A stretch of 64,000 nt of DNA from Rhizobium sophorae (GTDB lineage Bacteria > Pseudomonadota > Alphaproteobacteria > Rhizobiales > Rhizobiaceae): positions 1 to 64,000 of the forward strand of contig NZ_JABFCN010000012.1 of the NCBI RefSeq assembly GCF_013087515.1, read 5' to 3'. How positions within the stretch are numbered: position 1 is the first letter of the stretch; the number at the start of each line of letters is the position of its first letter. Made by a program: the position numbers and the translations under genes. The notes below the pieces were generated by a model. The model worked only from the letters and a program-made list of their open reading frames with translations, was not told where the DNA came from and ran no database searches. This document shows, piece after piece, positions 44,401-53,179 of the stretch.

Positions 44401-44562
44401 AGAGTTCATTCTGTCAAAGTATCGGGCAAACAGGTTGTGGAGCGTCTCTGGATCAAGGGTAAGACTAAGGCGTGACGAATCTACGACATCGGCGAAGAGA
44501 AATGTGACGGTCTTACGAACGTCTTGTGCCGGCTGTCGCTCTGGCTCCTCGGCCATCCCCAT
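41410..44562 (-). CDS. Class III adenylate/guanylate cyclase fused to AAA-type NTPase and TPR-like repeats
   Basis: The 1050-residue protein has three parts. Residues about 15-180 form a class III nucleotide cyclase domain (FLFADVVDSSRLS with the metal Asp, FIGDEIMAVFGEP). About 210-560 is a STAND/AAA NTPase with Walker A GDAGVGKSRL and Walker B LVIVVDDLHW. The rest is a long array of TPR-like helices (AERILQDAERL, AEVLAREAAAL). There is no DNA-binding domain at the end. Such proteins link a ligand or partner signal to cAMP production. First gene of the imported-looking minus-strand block. Confidence 0.9.
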   Translation of the reverse strand: MGMAEEPERQPAQDVRKTVTFLFADVVDSSRLSLTLDPETLHNLFARYFDRMNSAIHRHGGNVEKFIGDEIMAVFGEPMRREDDALRAVRAAVEMREALAKLNSELEASWGVQLAHRVGINTGEVITGDDNQGQRFLTGEAVRVAKRLEEAAAPDEILIGESTHKLVRDAVFAKMSGPRALKHGEKFHAFTVISIAAHAPGIRRRFEAPFVGRGREREMIHTIFRDVIRHRACRLLTILGDAGVGKSRLVLEITASLPSDTLVARGRCLPYGEGITYRPLADIFREITNAEGLDLGKQSVAKIAENLAGDKKAGLIAETVAELLGFGGGKPGRGEETFWAVRRLLESLARERPLVIVVDDLHWAESMFLDLIEHLVDLSHGFPILIVAIARPELLDTRPDWGSGRSNASTVVLEPLSEAESREMLSNLLDHVPLQPSVVSTITDAADGNPLFAEEFVAMLVDEKLLTREKDTWVARGDLSDPPRVPATIDALLGARLDRLPEHERAILTMAAIEGVVFHRSAVVELARPVPNSVVHDGLLALVRRDLIRPGSPDFSGEEAYHFRHVLIRDAAYRSLSKHLRAELHERFAAWLEMKSEGHLREFDEIVGYHFEQAFQYRVALDSQDPLAASLAAQAAPRLEAAARRALGRSHLSSAITLLERLCVAVPHLLLKDDSRRRTLLAELGRALIECGRLSEAERILQDAERLATIANDELVASHVLVEQHFLRLLRVEEGGTEEAARATTLVMPVFDRYKDNLGLCRARRLEALLYWNEARAEAAAEAWKRAAAHARIAGDQHLYNEIQTWIASSLWFGPTPASIGIRRCKAMLKEVHNSPESDAAILRHLAGLYGMVGQFELARELLATSNAAYAELGFKLDAAMSQNEAVVELLAGNPAAAEESLRTGYRALEEMGERMFRSTTAAFLARAVLEQGRDGEAEEFAEVSAQLAAKGDLLSQILWRGVRARVLARRAQYREAEVLAREAAALAQRTDFVNHRADALMDLAEVLKASLRVDEAVVVASEAFRLYGLKGNNVSAFTTQSWLAQVKDG

Positions 44563-44885
44563 CGCTTTCGTCTCTGGTTACACTTCGCGCTTGAATGCAT
44601 GATCGATATACATTCCCCCAACTCAGCGACTTCACAAGGGTGTTGCACACCGTGCAGGCTTGCCACCCGGTCAAGTACAGGTGCAAACGATAGTAACATC
44701 CGTTCCAGGCGCACTCCAGCGACGATCGCCGTGGGACAAAGAGGCTGCGTTCTACCCTCCTGTGGACGAGAGTACTTGACCGGTGCAGGAGAGCCAGTCC
44801 GGTTTGACGTGCCCCCAATAAATTAGGCCATTTGGAACTGGAATTTTCCACTTATGATCCCTGGTGGGAAGAAGAGGAGAATTCG

Positions 44886-45152
44886 ATGAAGGCCTCGAAG
44901 TTTTCGGAAGCGCAGATCGCATTCGTGCTGAAGCAAGCGGAAGATGGAACGCCGATCGGCGAAGTCTGCCGCAAGGCGGGAATTTCGGACGCGACGTTTT
45001 ACAACTGGCGCAAAAAATACGCTGGGCTGATGCCGTCGGAGATGAAGCGGCTGCGGCAGCTCGAAGAGGAGAATGCCAAGCTGAAGCGGATCGTCGCGGA
45101 CCTGTCACTGGACAAGGCCATGCTTCAGGACGTGCTGTCAAAAAAGCTCTGA
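44886..45152 (+). CDS. IS3-family transposase OrfA
   Basis: The 88-residue protein is a complete OrfA. It has the helix-turn-helix (FSEAQIAFVLKQAEDGTPIGEVCRKAGISDATFYNWRKKY, in part) and a C-terminal leucine-zipper-like helix (LRQLEEENAKLKRIVADLSLDKAMLQDVL) used for multimerisation. It binds IS ends and, by frameshifting into orfB, forms the transposase. A GGAAGAAGAGGAG ribosome site precedes the ATG. With orfB truncated, it cannot move the element by itself. Confidence 0.93.
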   Translation: MKASKFSEAQIAFVLKQAEDGTPIGEVCRKAGISDATFYNWRKKYAGLMPSEMKRLRQLEEENAKLKRIVADLSLDKAMLQDVLSKKL

Positions 45153-45440
45153 GGCCTGCCCGCAAGCGCAAGCTTGTCGACACGGTCAAGGTGGACTGGA
45201 AGGTCTCGATCCGGCGTGCATGTTCCGTTTTGAAGATCGATCGGTCGCTGTATGTCTACAAGTCCAGGCGCGGCGAGCAGGCCGAGTTGAAGCTGAAGAT
45301 CAGGGACATCTGCCAGACGCGAGTGCGTTACGGTTATCGTCGCGTTCATGTCCTGCTCAAGCGCGACGGGTGGCCCGTCAATCCGAAGCGAATCTATCGG
45401 CTTTACAAGGAGATGGACCTCCAGCTCCGGCGGCCGCAAT
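45140..45440 (+). pseudogene. IS3-family transposase OrfB, 5' fragment
   Basis: In the -1 frame after the slippery A-AAA-AAG the reading gives KALRPARKRKLVDTVK, then SIRRACSVLKIDRSLYVYKS, RVRYGYRRVHVLLKRDGWPVN and RIYRLYKEMDLQLR, the N-terminal third of an IS3 OrfB. The integrase core with its DDE residues is absent, and the frame runs on into antisense of the next gene. Confidence 0.88.
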
Positions 45441-45510
45441 CGCTTCGCGCGTCATGTCGCCCCCGGACCCGATCCCTGATAGGACGAACCTCGACACGGA
45501 GCCAGTCGGT

Positions 45511-46644
45511 TCAAGCCGCCGTCGGATTGATCACGTTCATATCGATTTCGGTCAGCTCGACGCGCCGCTCGAAGGCAATACCCGCCTCATCGAAGAGATG
45601 GCAATCCGCGGCATTGATGCCGGTCGCAACCGGCGCATCCGCACGGATCCCGACGCTGCCCGGCAGCATGGCGCAGAAATTCTCGGACTCTCCGTTGAGC
45701 GAGGCGTAAGCGACCGTATTTGCTCCGAGGCGCTCGATGACAGTCGGCGTCACCTTGAAGACGATATCGCCGCCGCCAAGCTGGATATGCTCCGGTCGGA
45801 TGCCGAGCGTCAAAGCCTTGCCGGCGATGCCGTCGCGCGGCGTCACGGGAAGAACGGCTGTCTGGCCTTGATAATCAACCTCGACGCCATTGGCGCCGAC
45901 GCCCTTGCAAGTCACAGGAAGAAAATTCATTTTCGGATTGCCGATGAAGCCGGCGACAAACTGGTTTGCAGGCTTGTGATAAAGCTCCAGCGGTGCCCCC
46001 GTCTGGGAGATATCGCCGGAATCCAGCACGACGATACGATCCGCCATCGTCATCGCCTCGACCTGGTCGTGCGTCACATAGATCATCGTCGCCTTCAACT
46101 GCCTGTGCAGCTTGGCAAGCTCGATGCGCATGTCGGCGCGCAACGCCGCGTCGAGGTTGGAAAGCGGCTCGTCGAACAGAAAAATCTTCGGTTCGCGCAC
46201 GATGGCGCGGCCGATCGCGACGCGCTGGCGCTGGCCGCCGGACAACATGCCGGGTTTCTGCTGCAGCCGCTGTTCGAGGTGAAGGATGCGTGCGGCATTT
46301 TCCACCTTGGCCTTGAGCTTTTCCTCTTCCATCCTTTCGACGCGAAGCGGGAAGGCAATGTTTTCGAAGACGGTCATGTGGGGGTAGAGCGCGTAGGACT
46401 GAAACACCATGGCGATGCCGCGCTTGACCGGCGGCAGATCATTGACCCTGATACCATCGATGACGATGTCGCCCGCGCTCGTCGCGTCGAGACCGGCGAT
46501 CATGCGCAGCAGGGTGGATTTGCCGCAGCCTGACGGGCCGACGAAGACGACGAACTCGCCGTTCTTTACCTCGAGCTGCACGCCCTTCAGAACTTCGTAG
46601 TCGCCATAGAATTTCTGAACTTTGTTGAGAAAGAGCTGTCCCAA
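45511..46644 (-). CDS. Sugar ABC transporter ATP-binding protein (UgpC/MalK type)
   Basis: The 377-residue protein has Walker [11 protein letters not shown]-loop [16 protein letters not shown], signature [15 protein letters not shown], Walker [14 protein letters not shown] and the switch His in [11 protein letters not shown]-terminal MOE/TOBE regulatory domain follows ([10 protein letters not shown]). It powers the sugar importer formed by the genes 46737-49754. It is last in the five-gene minus-strand operon. The truncated IS3 element ends about 70 bp beyond its stop codon. Confidence 0.94.
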   Translation of the reverse strand: MGQLFLNKVQKFYGDYEVLKGVQLEVKNGEFVVFVGPSGCGKSTLLRMIAGLDATSAGDIVIDGIRVNDLPPVKRGIAMVFQSYALYPHMTVFENIAFPLRVERMEEEKLKAKVENAARILHLEQRLQQKPGMLSGGQRQRVAIGRAIVREPKIFLFDEPLSNLDAALRADMRIELAKLHRQLKATMIYVTHDQVEAMTMADRIVVLDSGDISQTGAPLELYHKPANQFVAGFIGNPKMNFLPVTCKGVGANGVEVDYQGQTAVLPVTPRDGIAGKALTLGIRPEHIQLGGGDIVFKVTPTVIERLGANTVAYASLNGESENFCAMLPGSVGIRADAPVATGINAADCHLFDEAGIAFERRVELTEIDMNVINPTAA

Positions 46645-46736
46645 AAATCTGTCTCCACCGGCGGCCTTCGTCGCACATTCGATCGGGGAGGGATCGCGGG
46701 CTGTTGCACCCGCGACCCCAAAGAGTCCAAAGCGGT

Positions 46737-47969
46737 TTACTTGAACGCTTCGATTTCGCCGGCAGCCTTCTTAAGTGCGGCTTCCGGCTCGGCCTTGCCC
46801 GTCACCACGGACTGGACCATCTCGATCATCGAGTTCTGGAAGCCCTTGTAGTCGGTGAAGAGCGGCTCGGGACCACCGTAGCTGATACCCTCGATGAGCG
46901 GCTTCCAGTAAGGATCCTTGGCGACGAATTCATCGACCTTGGAGGAGGGACGCAGCGGCGTCAGGCCGGCCCCGCCCTGCAGCTCGTATTCCGACTGCAC
47001 ATCGGGCGAGGTGATGAACTTGGCGAATTCCGTCGCCTTGTCCTCGACCCCCGAACCCTTGAAGATCGCCAGGCTGTCGGTGATCAGCAGCGTGCCGGGG
47101 CCCTTGGCGTCGGGGCCGAGCGGCAGCGTCGTGATGCCCCAGCTGATCTTCGTCGCCTTCAGGCGGTCGGCTGCGCCAGAGCCTGCCTGGATCATCGCGA
47201 CCTTGCCGTCGAGGAAGATGGCGCGGACTTCGTTCTGCTCGTAGGCCGTCGGGCCTTCTTCGGAGTAGGGGACGATGTCCTTATAAGCCTTCAGCGCAGC
47301 GAGAATCTCAGGGCTGTCGAGCGTGACCTTGCCGTCGGCATCGATCACCTTACCGTTGTTGGTGTAAACCCAATGCATGAACTGGTGCATCGTGTTGTCG
47401 AAGGTCTTGGCAGGGAGACCATAGCCCGGGATGCCGGTCTTTTCCTTGATGGTCTTTGCCATCTCGATTTCTTCAGCCCAGGTCTTCGGCGGCTTCTCGG
47501 GATCGAGGCCGGCCTGCTTGAAAAGATCCTTGTTCCAATAGAGCGCCTTGGTGGAGAAGGCGATCGGAACACCCCACTGCGTGCCCTCGAAGGTCACCGT
47601 GTCGACGATGTTCGGATAATAGGTCTTCTTCTCGTCATCCGTCATCGGCACCGGAACGATCAGGTCGTTCTGGGCGAATTCCTTCAGCGTGCGCGAGCCG
47701 ACATAGGCCATCGCGACCGGCGTGCCGGCGGCGGCGAGTGTCGTTGCCTTGTCCTGGCACTGCGCCCAGCCGACGACCTCGGGGGCGATCTTCCAGCCGG
47801 TGTTCTTTTCTTCCCACTGCTTGATATATTTGGTGTGGACCGGGTCGATCGTGTCGCCGCAATAGATCCAGCTGATTTCCTTGTCGGCCGCCTGGGCAGT
47901 GACTGCGGTCAATGCCGTCGAACCGAGCAAGGCGAGGGCCATCAGGCCTGTCTTGATTGATATGCTCAC
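46737..47969 (-). CDS. Sugar ABC transporter substrate-binding protein
   Basis: The 410-residue protein has a clear signal peptide ([21 protein letters not shown], cleavage before ADKEI) and a family-1 sugar-binding fold. Recognisable segments are [40 protein letters not shown] and [17 protein letters not shown]. It captures a carbohydrate in the periplasm for the two permeases encoded upstream. Substrate cannot be read from sequence. The 92-bp gap to the ATPase gene on one side and 46 bp to the permease on the other place it inside the operon. Confidence 0.92.
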   Translation of the reverse strand: MSISIKTGLMALALLGSTALTAVTAQAADKEISWIYCGDTIDPVHTKYIKQWEEKNTGWKIAPEVVGWAQCQDKATTLAAAGTPVAMAYVGSRTLKEFAQNDLIVPVPMTDDEKKTYYPNIVDTVTFEGTQWGVPIAFSTKALYWNKDLFKQAGLDPEKPPKTWAEEIEMAKTIKEKTGIPGYGLPAKTFDNTMHQFMHWVYTNNGKVIDADGKVTLDSPEILAALKAYKDIVPYSEEGPTAYEQNEVRAIFLDGKVAMIQAGSGAADRLKATKISWGITTLPLGPDAKGPGTLLITDSLAIFKGSGVEDKATEFAKFITSPDVQSEYELQGGAGLTPLRPSSKVDEFVAKDPYWKPLIEGISYGGPEPLFTDYKGFQNSMIEMVQSVVTGKAEPEAALKKAAGEIEAFK

Positions 47970-48015
47970 GTCGTGACTCCCATTCTTGTGTTAGCTGTTC
48001 ACTCGTTTTTTGGTC

Positions 48016-48873
48016 TTATTGTTTCACCGCACCGGCGGTCAGCCCGCCGACAAGGTAGCGCTGAAGGAAGAAGATGACGACCATCGCCGGCGCGATACCG
48101 ACGAAGGAAGCCGCCATCAGTTCGTTCCAGATGACCTCCTGCTTGCCGAAGTAAGCAAAGAGCCCCACCGGCAAGGGCATGTATTCGGTCTTCGAGTTGA
48201 ACGTCAGCGCGAAGATGAATTGCTGGGCGTAAGCGCCGATGAAGGTGGTGATGGCGACGACGATGATCCCCGGCATCGCAATGGGCAGGATGACCCGGCG
48301 CAGCGTGTAGAAATGGCTGGCGCCATCCATGTAGGCCGCTTCGTTGAGTTCCTGCGGAATACGGATCATGTAAGTACGCAGCAGCCAGATCGCCGAGGGG
48401 ATCAGGAAGGCGACACCCGGCACGATCATGGCGAGATAGGTGTTGAGCACGCCCATGCTGCGCATCAGCCGGAAGAGCGGGATCAAAAGCACGGCGCCGG
48501 AGAACATGTTCACCGTCAGGAAGGCACCGAGCAGGATGCCCATGCCCCTGAATTCGAACTTCGCGAAGGCATAGGCCGCCGGAATGACGAGGCAGAGCAC
48601 GATCAGCGTGACCACGGTCGAGATGAAAAACGAATTGAAGATATAGCGCCCGAAGCCCGGCACGCTGATCCACATCGTCCGGTAGGCTTCGAACGAGCCG
48701 TTCTCCGGCCAGAAGCGATAGGGCGAGGAGAAGAGCTGGCTGAGCGGCTTCAGTGAAACCAGGAAACCTTCGACGAAGGGCGACAGCACGAAGAAAAGAA
48801 ACATCGCAATGCCACAATAGATCAGGATGATTTCCCACCAGCGGTAACGGTCGATCATGGCTGCATTGCTCAT
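48016..48873 (-). CDS. Sugar ABC transporter permease (MalG type)
   Basis: The 285-residue membrane protein has six predicted helices and the EAA loop (ELNEAAYMDGASHFYTLRRVILPIAMPGI) that docks on the ATPase. It starts inside the end of the other permease gene (4-bp overlap), so the two subunits are coupled in translation. Long N-terminal periplasmic region and MalG-like helix order support its place as the second permease subunit. Confidence 0.92.
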   Translation of the reverse strand: MSNAAMIDRYRWWEIILIYCGIAMFLFFVLSPFVEGFLVSLKPLSQLFSSPYRFWPENGSFEAYRTMWISVPGFGRYIFNSFFISTVVTLIVLCLVIPAAYAFAKFEFRGMGILLGAFLTVNMFSGAVLLIPLFRLMRSMGVLNTYLAMIVPGVAFLIPSAIWLLRTYMIRIPQELNEAAYMDGASHFYTLRRVILPIAMPGIIVVAITTFIGAYAQQFIFALTFNSKTEYMPLPVGLFAYFGKQEVIWNELMAASFVGIAPAMVVIFFLQRYLVGGLTAGAVKQ

Positions 48874-49754
48874 GCGCGCTTCTCCGGATTGAGGCGGCGG
48901 GTGACGCGGAAATAGGCGAAGCAGAAGAGCGACAGGAAGATGCAGATGAGGACGGCGCGCGCTGCACCTTCACCGTATTTCTTCGAGCCGATCGCGGTCT
49001 GATAGGTATCGATGATCATCGTCGTCGTCTCGCCGCTCGGTCCGCCTTGCGTCAGGATCCAGATGATGTCGAACGAGTTGAAGGTGGCGATCAGCGACAG
49101 CATCGACATGGTGATGATCGCCGGAACCATCAGTGGCAGGGTGATGCGGCGGAAGCGGTACCAGCGGCCGGCGCCGTCTGTCCAGGCAGCCTCGTAGAGA
49201 TCCTTCGGAATGGATTGGATCGCCGCCAGGAAGTAGATCGTCACCAGCGGCACGCCGATCCACACGTCGGTGATGATCGTTGCCCAGAAGGCGGTGTTTC
49301 CATAGGCGAGGAAGGCGACAGGGCCGTCGGCGAGACCGAAGCGCTGCAGCATGCCTGATATCATGCCGAACTGGCCATTATACATCCAGCCCCACATGAA
49401 GATGCCGATGGCCATCGGCACGATCCATGGCGGCATCGTCAAAAGCCGGAACAAGGAGCGGCCGGGTACGGCGGCATTCAGCATGCATGCGCCGAAGGTG
49501 CCGATCACCATTTTCAGGGCGACCGAGAAGAACGTCCAGATGAAGGTCCGGAAGATGACTTCCGCAAACCGCTCATTGAAGATCTTCTCGTAATTGATCC
49601 AGCCGACCCAATTGGTGGTCTTCCTGAGAGACGCATCGGTGAAGGAGAGAATGAACGTATCGACCAACGGATAGGCGACGATCGCCAGGACATAGAGGAC
49701 AGCCGGGAGAAGAAGGATCCAGGCGAAGATGACCGTGCTTCTTTGAACACTCAT
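48870..49754 (-). CDS. Sugar ABC transporter permease (MalF/UgpA type)
   Basis: The 294-residue protein has six predicted helices and the EAA loop DLYEAAWTDGAGRWYRFRR followed by ITLPLMVPAI. It forms the pore with the MalG-type subunit. It lies 13 bp after the Gfo/Idh/MocA gene. The ITQGGP-like segment (WILTQGGPSGETTTMIIDTY) is typical of carbohydrate uptake permeases of the CUT1 class. Confidence 0.92.
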   Translation of the reverse strand: MSVQRSTVIFAWILLLPAVLYVLAIVAYPLVDTFILSFTDASLRKTTNWVGWINYEKIFNERFAEVIFRTFIWTFFSVALKMVIGTFGACMLNAAVPGRSLFRLLTMPPWIVPMAIGIFMWGWMYNGQFGMISGMLQRFGLADGPVAFLAYGNTAFWATIITDVWIGVPLVTIYFLAAIQSIPKDLYEAAWTDGAGRWYRFRRITLPLMVPAIITMSMLSLIATFNSFDIIWILTQGGPSGETTTMIIDTYQTAIGSKKYGEGAARAVLICIFLSLFCFAYFRVTRRLNPEKRA

Positions 49755-49767
49755 CTTGCCGCTCTCC

Positions 49768-50925
49768 TCAAGCCGCTCTTGCGTGAAGGGCTTCGTCGAA
49801 GCGGTCCCAGATCGGTCTGAGATCGACGACGGTTTTCTTCATCCTCGCTTCGTCCATCGCCAAAGCGAGAATGCCGGCTTCGAGCGCATTCAGCGTGGAA
49901 ACAGGAAGTTCGAGCCCGCTGCGTACGCTTTCAAGCAGGTCGCTCGCCATCTGTTCATCGGCGCCGTAATGCTGGGAGAGCTCAGTGGCGGCATATTTGT
50001 TTTCGACGATCTTGTTGCCGGTCAGTTGCTCGTGAACGTCGAGATAACCGCGCACGAAATCGCCTTCGGCCATGCCGCGCGACCCCATGATGGCAAAACG
50101 GCGGAACTGGTCGGGCACGTTCAGGTTGGTGTGGAAGTTCATGCCGACGCCATTGGCATATTCGACGATCGCGACCTGATAGTCGATGATATCGGCATCA
50201 CTATCGAAGACCTTGTCCGATCCCATCCATCCGCTCGGCTTGCGGTGGAAGAGCTCGAGGTCGTTGATGCCCTCGCGCGCCGGGTCGTTTGCCGGAATGA
50301 AGCTCTTGCGGCCGCCGAAACTTGCGACGCGCTCCGGCCGTGCGCCGGCGACGCCATTGTAAAGATCGAGGTCGTGGCAGCATTTCTCCAGCATGAAGCT
50401 GCCGGAATAACGCTCATAGCGGCGCCAGTCGCGCATGAAGAAGGCGCCGTGATAAGGCTCGATATGTTCGGAGGCCTCGATCGACACGATCTGACCAAGC
50501 TTACCCTCGGCCTGGATGGCGCGGAGATCCTTATAAAGAGGAGAATAGCGCAACACGAGACCGACCATCAGTCGCTCATGGCCGAATTTTGCCATCAGAT
50601 GGGCAAGTTCGATGCTTTCGGCGATGGTCGTGACGATCGGCTTTTCGCAGAAGACCTTGAGTCCGGCCTGAAGCCCGAGCCTGATATGGTCGAGATGCAG
50701 GTGATTGGGAGAGCCGATCATCAGCAGATCGAGTTTTTCGGAGGCGAGGAGCTCTTCCGGCGAACCATAGGCCTTGCCGACTGAAATTCCCTTTTCCGTC
50801 AATCCGGGAAGTCCGGCGGGTTCCGGATCCACATAGCCGACAATGTCGAAGCTGCTATCGATTGCCTTGAAAACATAGCCGAGGTAGCCGAGCCGGAATC
50901 CTAGCCCGATGATTCCCACTTTCAT
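49768..50925 (-). CDS. Gfo/Idh/MocA family NAD(P)-dependent oxidoreductase
   Basis: I chose the ATG at 50925 (MKVGIIGLGFRLGYLG), giving 385 residues; the frame runs 65 codons further upstream without similarity. The N-terminal Rossmann fold is followed by the EKP motif in VFCEKPIVT, the family signature with catalytic Lys, and a later DxxxH-type segment (EKCCHDLDLYNGVAG). These enzymes oxidise sugars, inositols or their derivatives. As first gene of the ABC operon it probably acts on the imported sugar. Confidence 0.92.
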   Translation of the reverse strand: MKVGIIGLGFRLGYLGYVFKAIDSSFDIVGYVDPEPAGLPGLTEKGISVGKAYGSPEELLASEKLDLLMIGSPNHLHLDHIRLGLQAGLKVFCEKPIVTTIAESIELAHLMAKFGHERLMVGLVLRYSPLYKDLRAIQAEGKLGQIVSIEASEHIEPYHGAFFMRDWRRYERYSGSFMLEKCCHDLDLYNGVAGARPERVASFGGRKSFIPANDPAREGINDLELFHRKPSGWMGSDKVFDSDADIIDYQVAIVEYANGVGMNFHTNLNVPDQFRRFAIMGSRGMAEGDFVRGYLDVHEQLTGNKIVENKYAATELSQHYGADEQMASDLLESVRSGLELPVSTLNALEAGILALAMDEARMKKTVVDLRPIWDRFDEALHARAA

Positions 50926-51245
50926 GCCGATCAAGTTCCCATTTAGTAATTTATTTTCTTTAAGTTGGGACAAAAATCGGGAGGCGTCAATAGAAAACGG
51001 GCATCGAAGCACGAGCATGAAATTAATTTTCATAGATCGATAGCTGGCGACCGATTGCTTACAGCGACTGGCCGGACGCGGTTCGCCGGATGGACGCAGC
51101 GCGTATGCTCCCGAAGCCAAGGCAGTCGCTCAGCGCCGGTTGCCCCAGCCGGCAAGCTCACGCGAAACTCTCGAAATATTGAAAAGAGTCGCGAGCTTAC
51201 CTGTGTAGGATGGTGTGAGAACAAAAGAGGCAAGGAGGAGCCATC
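50926..51245. other. Divergent promoter region
   Basis: This 320-bp region separates the ABC operon from the hydrolase gene. It holds the inverted repeat listed at 51017-51033. I see no gene in it. Confidence 0.5.
51017..51033. promoter_or_regulatory. Perfect AT-rich inverted repeat, candidate operator of the ABC operon
   Basis: ATGAAA-TTAAT-TTTCAT is a perfect 6-5-6 inverted repeat, 92 bp upstream of the Gfo/Idh/MocA start. No regulator gene is adjacent, so the protein that binds it is unknown. Confidence 0.4.
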
Positions 51246-52133
51246 ATGACGCGTATGACAGCCAAGGATTTCCCTCAGGAACTTCTCGAACTCTACGACT
51301 ATTACGCCCACGGGAGAATTACCAAGCGTGAGTTTCTCGACCGGGCCGGCAAATTCGCCGTCGGCGGCGTGACGGCAGCCGCCATTCTTTCGTCGCTGAG
51401 CCCTGACTATGCGCTGGCGACCCAGGTCGAGTTCACCGATCCCGATATATCAGCCGAATACATCACCTATCCCTCGCCAAAGGGAAATGGCGATGTCCGC
51501 GCCTATCTCGTCCGCCCCGCAAAAGCCGCCGGCAAAGTCGCGGCCGTGGTGGTCGTTCACGAAAACAGAGGTCTGAACCCCTATATCGAGGATGTGGCGC
51601 GGCGCGTGGCAAAGGCGGGTTTCATCGCACTTGCGCCGGATGGCCTGACCTCGGTCGGCGGCTACCCCGGCAACGACGAAAAGGGGCGGGAACTCCAGCA
51701 GAAGGTCGACCCGGAAAAGCTGATGAACGACTTCTTCGCGGCGGTCGAATTTTTGATGCACAGCGATCTCACCACCGGCAAGGTCGGCATCACCGGTTTC
51801 TGCTATGGCGGCGGCGTCGCCAACGCTGCGGCGGTCGCTTATCCGGAGCTTGCCGCAGCCGTGCCCTTCTACGGCCGGCAGCCGCGCGCCGAAGACGTAC
51901 CGAAGATCAAGGCGCCGCTGCTTCTCCATTATGCCGGGCTGGACAAGGGGATCAACGAAGGCTGGCCGGCCTATGAGGCTGCGCTGAAGTCATCCGGAAA
52001 AACATTCGAGGCCTACGTCTATCCTGACGTCAATCACGGCTTTCACAATGATTCCACGCCCCGCTACGACGAAGCGGCAGCCAAGCTCGCCTGGCAGCGA
52101 ACGGTCGACTGGTTTACGAAATACCTCGCCTGA
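51246..52133 (+). CDS. Dienelactone hydrolase family protein
   Basis: The 295-residue protein has an extended N-terminus ([28 protein letters not shown]) that reads as a poor Tat/Sec-like anchor, then an alpha/beta hydrolase. The catalytic triad is Cys in [10 protein letters not shown], Asp in YAGLDKGIN and His in VNHGFHND, the dienelactone hydrolase pattern (YghX-like). It may hydrolyse lactones or esters in the envelope. The ribosome site AAGGAGGAG is strong. It is divergent from the ABC operon. Confidence 0.9.
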   Translation: MTRMTAKDFPQELLELYDYYAHGRITKREFLDRAGKFAVGGVTAAAILSSLSPDYALATQVEFTDPDISAEYITYPSPKGNGDVRAYLVRPAKAAGKVAAVVVVHENRGLNPYIEDVARRVAKAGFIALAPDGLTSVGGYPGNDEKGRELQQKVDPEKLMNDFFAAVEFLMHSDLTTGKVGITGFCYGGGVANAAAVAYPELAAAVPFYGRQPRAEDVPKIKAPLLLHYAGLDKGINEGWPAYEAALKSSGKTFEAYVYPDVNHGFHNDSTPRYDEAAAKLAWQRTVDWFTKYLA

Positions 52134-52155
52134 GAAGGCCGGACTTGAACGAACC

Positions 52156-52179
52156 GCGGCGGGGAGCCATTCCCGCCGC
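52156..52179. terminator. Bidirectional hairpin between convergent genes
   Basis: GCGGCGGG (52156-52163) and CCCGCCGC (52172-52179) form an 8-bp perfect stem between the stop at 52133 and the convergent stop at 52260. There is no T run on either side. Confidence 0.5.
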
Positions 52180-52259
52180 CTATCTGTCCCCGTGGCTTTC
52201 GTCCGGCCGATGAAATTGCCCGGTCAGCAATGGCACCGGAATCGCGGCACGGCGCTTAG

Positions 52260-52700
52260 CTATTGCGTGCCGTCACCTTTGCGTCGTCTCCGGCTGACCA
52301 TCATGCCGCCGACGATGAGAACGATCCCGGTCGCGTTCGCCCAAAACGACGTTGGAACGGCGCTGATATAATCAAACGCTACCCCTGTCACCATCTGTCC
52401 ACCGATGATCAGCAGAGCCGAATTCACCGCTCCTATTCGAGCAATGACCCAACTGCCCGCCGCCACGAAGATGACGCCGATCGGACCACCCAAATAGGCA
52501 TACCAAGGCGCCTCGGCAACGCCCGCAGGAAGCAGACCTCCGACAAAGAGACCAAGGCAGGTGAGGGCAGCAAAGCCTATGGCATGATTCCAGAAGGATG
52601 CGATCAGCGGCGTCGTCGATATGCTCAGCCGCCCGTTGAGCTGACGACTGAGGCCAACGAGCACACCGCCCAGGCACGCAGAGAAAATGAACACCGTCAC
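52260..52700 (-). CDS. YdcZ-type (DUF606) DMT family membrane protein
   Basis: The 146-residue protein has five predicted helices and the YdcZ pattern: an early LSRQLNGRLS segment, APWYAYLGGPIGVIFVAAGSW, and a closing helix IVLIVGGMMVS. Half-size members act as pairs forming a small transporter. It overlaps its partner gene by 4 bp (ATGA). Confidence 0.87.
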   Translation of the reverse strand: MTVFIFSACLGGVLVGLSRQLNGRLSISTTPLIASFWNHAIGFAALTCLGLFVGGLLPAGVAEAPWYAYLGGPIGVIFVAAGSWVIARIGAVNSALLIIGGQMVTGVAFDYISAVPTSFWANATGIVLIVGGMMVSRRRRKGDGTQ

Positions 52701-53179
52701 GCCGCACCTCGCCCAAACAGTATAATGAGTGCAGCCCCGGTGACGACCAAGCCGAGCGCGGCGATGTCTCGTCTATCTGGGCGCCGCTTTGGCAGACCGA
52801 ACAATCCCCAGCTGTCGGCCGCGACGCTGAAGACGACCTGGCCTGCCAAACCCAAAGCCAAGGTGCCGGAGAGCCCGAGCGGCGAGTTGACCGCCGTCGA
52901 GGTCAGAATGACCGTTGCCGCGCCGGATATCCCGCCGAAATAGGCCCACCACGGCGCGTTGGGGGTTTTTCCTACCGTCGGCCTGCGCCGGCGGTGGACC
53001 ACCAAAAGAAGAATGACAGCTGCGATGATGCCGGTGCCGTGTGCGGTCCAAGATGAGAACAGGGGATTGCCATAACGGGCCAATTCCCCGTTGAGGTGCA
53101 CCATGAAAGTCAGGAGCCCGCCCGTGGCAAAAGCTCCGACGAAGTAGATGGGATGCGAATTACGTGCCTCGGTGGTCAT
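52697..53179 (-). CDS. YdcZ-type (DUF606) DMT family membrane protein, partner subunit
   Basis: I start at ATG 53179 (MTTEARNSHPIYFVG), giving 160 residues. The helix arrangement and motifs parallel the downstream gene: MVHLNGELARYGNP, APWWAYFGGISGAATVILTS and GLVVTGAALIILFG. The two half-size proteins probably assemble as a heterodimer. Their substrate is unknown. The gene is divergent from the pirin gene, 230 bp away. Confidence 0.87.
   Translation of the reverse strand: MTTEARNSHPIYFVGAFATGGLLTFMVHLNGELARYGNPLFSSWTAHGTGIIAAVILLLVVHRRRRPTVGKTPNAPWWAYFGGISGAATVILTSTAVNSPLGLSGTLALGLAGQVVFSVAADSWGLFGLPKRRPDRRDIAALGLVVTGAALIILFGRGAA

Larger units (their letters stand above)
44805..45440 (+). 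mobile_element. Truncated IS3-family insertion sequence (IS407-like)
   Basis: The left end TGACGTGCCCCC begins at 44805 and continues AATAAATTAGGCCA, like IS3-family terminal repeats. orfA is intact and is followed by a slippery A-AAA-AAG at 45140-45146, but orfB stops resembling a transposase at about 45440 and no right end is found. The remains abut the 3' end of the ABC ATPase gene. Confidence 0.85.

Noticed and set aside
46704..47960. 418-codon plus-strand frame opposite the sugar-binding protein
   Set aside because: The minus strand encodes a full binding protein with signal peptide; the plus frame is a shadow.
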